40,094 nt of DNA. It comes from Anaerolineae bacterium (lineage in GTDB: Bacteria; Chloroflexota; Anaerolineae; Aggregatilineales; UBA3940). Location: NCBI GenBank assembly GCA_016928235.1, contig JAFGLD010000311.1, forward strand, positions 1-40,094. The letters are read 5' to 3'. Both the position numbers and the translations under genes were made by a program. Shown one piece after another: positions 38,323 to 40,094 of this stretch (position 1 is the stretch's first letter; the number at the start of each line of letters is the position of its first letter). The notes under the pieces are model-generated. The model saw only the letters and a program-made list of their open reading frames with translations, was not told the DNA's origin and made no database searches.

Positions 38323-38390
38323 TTGACAGATCCCATGCGGTGGTTATACGAAAATACGCGATTTGCTCTTTTTGGCGTCTCGTCTATACT
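38323..38390 (+). promoter_or_regulatory. Tandem promoters of the anchored-protein gene
   Basis: Promoter one: TTGACA (38323-38328), 16 bp, TATACG (38345-38350). Promoter two: TTGCTC (38363-38368), 16 bp, TATACT (38385-38390). The second is closer to the gene, with its start near 38397. The word ATACGAAAATA at 38346-38356 also occurs (complemented) at the repressor promoter, so co-regulation is possible. Confidence 0.5.
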
Positions 38391-38430
38391 GGTTACCAAC
38401 TATCCACCCCATTACCCTGGGAGGTCCGCA

Positions 38431-39060
38431 ATGTCTGAACAACCCAAGAAGTCGAAGACCTGGCTCATTGTTGGCATCGCTGCCGCCGCTATGCTGCTCG
38501 GTTGCTGTATCATCGGTGCGATCATCAGTGCGCTCAACCCCAGCTCGGACACTCCCGGACAGGCTGCTGTCGAGATGAACACGGAAGCGCCGGTGCAGCC
38601 TCAGCCAACGTCTACCCAGCCCCAGACCGAGACGATTGCGGAGCCAACAATCCCCGCTGATCCTTATCAGAGTCTTGTTGCCGCGATCACGGAGGCACTC
38701 GGATCAAGCAATCGAGATGTTGACCGGGTGACGTCTATCGAGCACGACGAGGATATCGGACAAATAACCGTCACGTGGGCCATTAACGACAATCTAACCA
38801 CGGACTTCATCAAGGTTGGGGCACAAACCGATGCAGTTGACATCATCGAAAAGGTTGACAGCTCTGGCCTGCAGTACAATCTCCTGTCTATCCACGGCAC
38901 CTTTGCGCTTGTCGATGACTTCGGTAACGTGACAGAAGATACCGTCGTGTACGCGAGCTACTCCGCTCAAACCATCGATAAAATCAACTGGGAGAACTTC
39001 TTGTATACGAGCGTTTGGGACATCGCCGATACGTCAGATATCCGCCCAGAATTTCGGTAA
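38431..39060 (+). CDS. Membrane-anchored / lipoprotein-like exported protein (conversion gene?), 209 aa
   Basis: The start at 38431 (MSEQPKKSKT) has GGGAGG upstream. A start at 38323 lies in the promoter. A basic N-terminus leads to a membrane segment (WLIVGIAAAAMLLGCCII, with LLGC as a possible lipobox). A Pro/Thr/Gln linker (QPQPTSTQPQTETIAEPT) and a 110-residue extracytoplasmic domain follow (SLVAAITEALGSSNRDVDRV, then IGQITVTWAINDNL). It stands alone, with its own promoters and opposite strand. This suggests expression in the lysogen and a role in superinfection exclusion or host fitness. Unproven. Confidence 0.65.
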   Translation: MSEQPKKSKTWLIVGIAAAAMLLGCCIIGAIISALNPSSDTPGQAAVEMNTEAPVQPQPTSTQPQTETIAEPTIPADPYQSLVAAITEALGSSNRDVDRVTSIEHDEDIGQITVTWAINDNLTTDFIKVGAQTDAVDIIEKVDSSGLQYNLLSIHGTFALVDDFGNVTEDTVVYASYSAQTIDKINWENFLYTSVWDIADTSDIRPEFR

Positions 39061-39119
39061 TGCTATGTTGTTGTTAAGGTGCGTTTCGCCGTCTTGCGGT
39101 CGAGTCGGGCGGGGGGTGA

Positions 39120-39599
39120 TTATAAGTTCCAAACCGCTTCCGCCAGGGCTTCAAGCTCGTGAAGTGGTACCAGAACGCCATGCGTGTTGTATCCGTCGTT
39201 CATGACCTTCACTGTCCGATAGAGTCTCTCCCACGCCGGCACGGTCTCCTTCACGGCCTGCATCTTCAGCACATACACCAGCTCGTCGCCGTGAACGTAG
39301 TACAGCAGGTAGTCAGCCTGTGACGTGTAGGCCCAACCTAAACGACCCACCGTATCGACCGACAGCACCTCGACGAAGGCATTGCCGGTGTGCTGCGCCC
39401 GGAGGTCATCTTTGTACTCGATAGACCACTGTCGCTCGGACGGCGGACGGGCAATCCAGCGGTCGATACCACGCCGCTGATCGTCGCGGGTGGCCGACCA
39501 CACGGTGTATCCGCGCTTGCGCAGCTCAGCATCGAGCAGCTGCTCGGCGGCTTGGCCGATGGCGAGCTGGGTTTGGAAGTCGTATGTGCGGCCCGTCAC
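39120..39599 (-). CDS. PD-(D/E)XK nuclease-like protein, 159 aa
   Basis: The core AIGQAAEQLLDAELRKRGYT is followed by GIDRWI (Asp46) and IEYKDD (Glu61, Lys63). That is a D...ExK arrangement in the right order for a PD-(D/E)XK nuclease, with a preceding Glu (19 or 25) as possible extra ligand. TSQADYLLYYVHGDELVYVL matches the following strands of such folds. Start is GTG at 39599, overlapping the methyltransferase stop (GTGA). A nuclease for recombination, or a partner in modification, is possible. No restriction target can be deduced. Confidence 0.65.
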   Translation of the reverse strand: MTGRTYDFQTQLAIGQAAEQLLDAELRKRGYTVWSATRDDQRRGIDRWIARPPSERQWSIEYKDDLRAQHTGNAFVEVLSVDTVGRLGWAYTSQADYLLYYVHGDELVYVLKMQAVKETVPAWERLYRTVKVMNDGYNTHGVLVPLHELEALAEAVWNL

Positions 39600-40094
39600 T
39601 TGGCCTCCAGGCTATCGACAAATGCTTTCTTCGCTTCCTTGATACTGATGAACAACATGTCGCACGGAAGCGAGAGTTGCCACGTAAACCAAGCGGTTGG
39701 GAATTGTGCGCCGTTGCCCTCGTAGCCCAGGCTGGGCATCTTGAAATCTACGCGAGGCGACATAAAAATGATTTGCACGCCATATCGCATGAATAGCTCT
39801 TGCGCCTGCGCTGCGCCCAGGGTCATTACCGGCAGAAGAAGAGCAAACGGCTTATTTAGCTCATAGCAGCGCTTCAGCCAGGGGTATTTGATGCTGTAGG
39901 GCGGGTTGGTTACCAGGCAGTCCCATGCCGGCGGCTCGTAGTGGAAGAAGTTCTGTCCATCCTGGATGCTGCTGGAAACGACATTGTTGCCCGTGTAACC
40001 ACCATAGCCGGCATCAAGGAGAGTCTCGACCAGCTGGCCGTCACCTCGCGCCGGCTCCCATATTGTCCATTCGTGACTGAGGTAGGGAAGCAGG
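39596..40094 (-). CDS. HTH-DNA adenine methyltransferase fusion, C-terminal part
   Basis: This continues from position 1 across the circle join. TNPPYS (NPPY at residues 259-262 of the full protein) is the catalytic motif IV of N6-adenine methyltransferases. The following YPWLKRCYELNKPFALLLPV strand and the last 80 residues are as expected for the family. With motif I in the other piece, the enzyme looks intact. Together with the Dam gene at 29772 this makes two adenine methylases. Its stop overlaps the nuclease-like gene. Confidence 0.85.
   Translation of the reverse strand, partial: LLPYLSHEWTIWEPARGDGQLVETLLDAGYGGYTGNNVVSSSIQDGQNFFHYEPPAWDCLVTNPPYSIKYPWLKRCYELNKPFALLLPVMTLGAAQAQELFMRYGVQIIFMSPRVDFKMPSLGYEGNGAQFPTAWFTWQLSLPCDMLFISIKEAKKAFVDSLEAK
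40008..40094. repeat. Terminal direct repeat, right copy
   Basis: Identical to bases 1-87. It marks the point where the circular genome was opened and lies inside the methyltransferase gene. Confidence 0.95.

Overview
The window is a complete tailed-phage genome, probably of a temperate siphovirus. Bases 1-87 are repeated exactly at 40008-40094. Removing one copy closes a circle of 40,007 bp, and a methyltransferase gene then reads in frame through the junction (361 codons plus stop), so the ends are an assembly cut and not real termini. No tRNA, CRISPR array, insertion sequence, integrase or partition gene was recognised. The host is not identifiable with certainty. Two envelope-anchored proteins with Thr/Pro-rich linkers resemble lipoproteins common in Chloroflexota, which is only a weak pointer.

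Layout (most genes are on the minus strand). (1) An early-left operon starts at 4343 with a ribbon-helix-helix protein. It runs leftward through small unknown proteins, a 437-aa zinc-ribbon protein, a T5orf172-type protein and an HTH/adenine-methyltransferase fusion that crosses the window ends, and it finishes with a PD-(D/E)XK-like nuclease at 39120. (2) A rightward immunity operon (4439-5495) holds two HTH regulators flanking a 55-aa peptide. It ends in a 190-bp intergenic block packed with TACAAR half-sites. (3) The late operon (25250 down to 5681) has the order TerS, TerL, portal, MuF-like protein, scaffold, decoration protein, major capsid, connector, LamG protein, head closure and tail completion proteins, tail tube, G/GT chaperone with a -1 frameshift site, tape measure, tail tip, lysis genes. 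(4) A short rightward operon (25456-27084), behind a near-consensus promoter, encodes a LIM-like zinc protein and a HTH protein. (5) An early/replication operon (37963 down to 27081) encodes an antirepressor, ERF annealing protein, DUF1064 nuclease, CHC2/TOPRIM primase, DnaD-like initiator, DnaB helicase, Dam methylase, a DUF5131 protein and several small zinc-binding proteins. (6) A single rightward gene (38431-39060) for an anchored protein looks like a lysogenic-conversion gene.

The most interesting points are these. Four iterons lie inside the initiator gene, spaced so that they cannot reflect protein repeats, which parallels the lambda origin inside gene O. A short module is shared by the 55-aa immunity-operon peptide and the N-terminus of the antirepressor. 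The TACAAR cluster at the end of the immunity operon may be a terminator, a maintenance site or a regulator-binding array. The genome combines a repressor region with no visible integrase. Many genes overlap by ATGA or TGATG, so most start choices below rest on translational coupling plus Shine-Dalgarno sequences.
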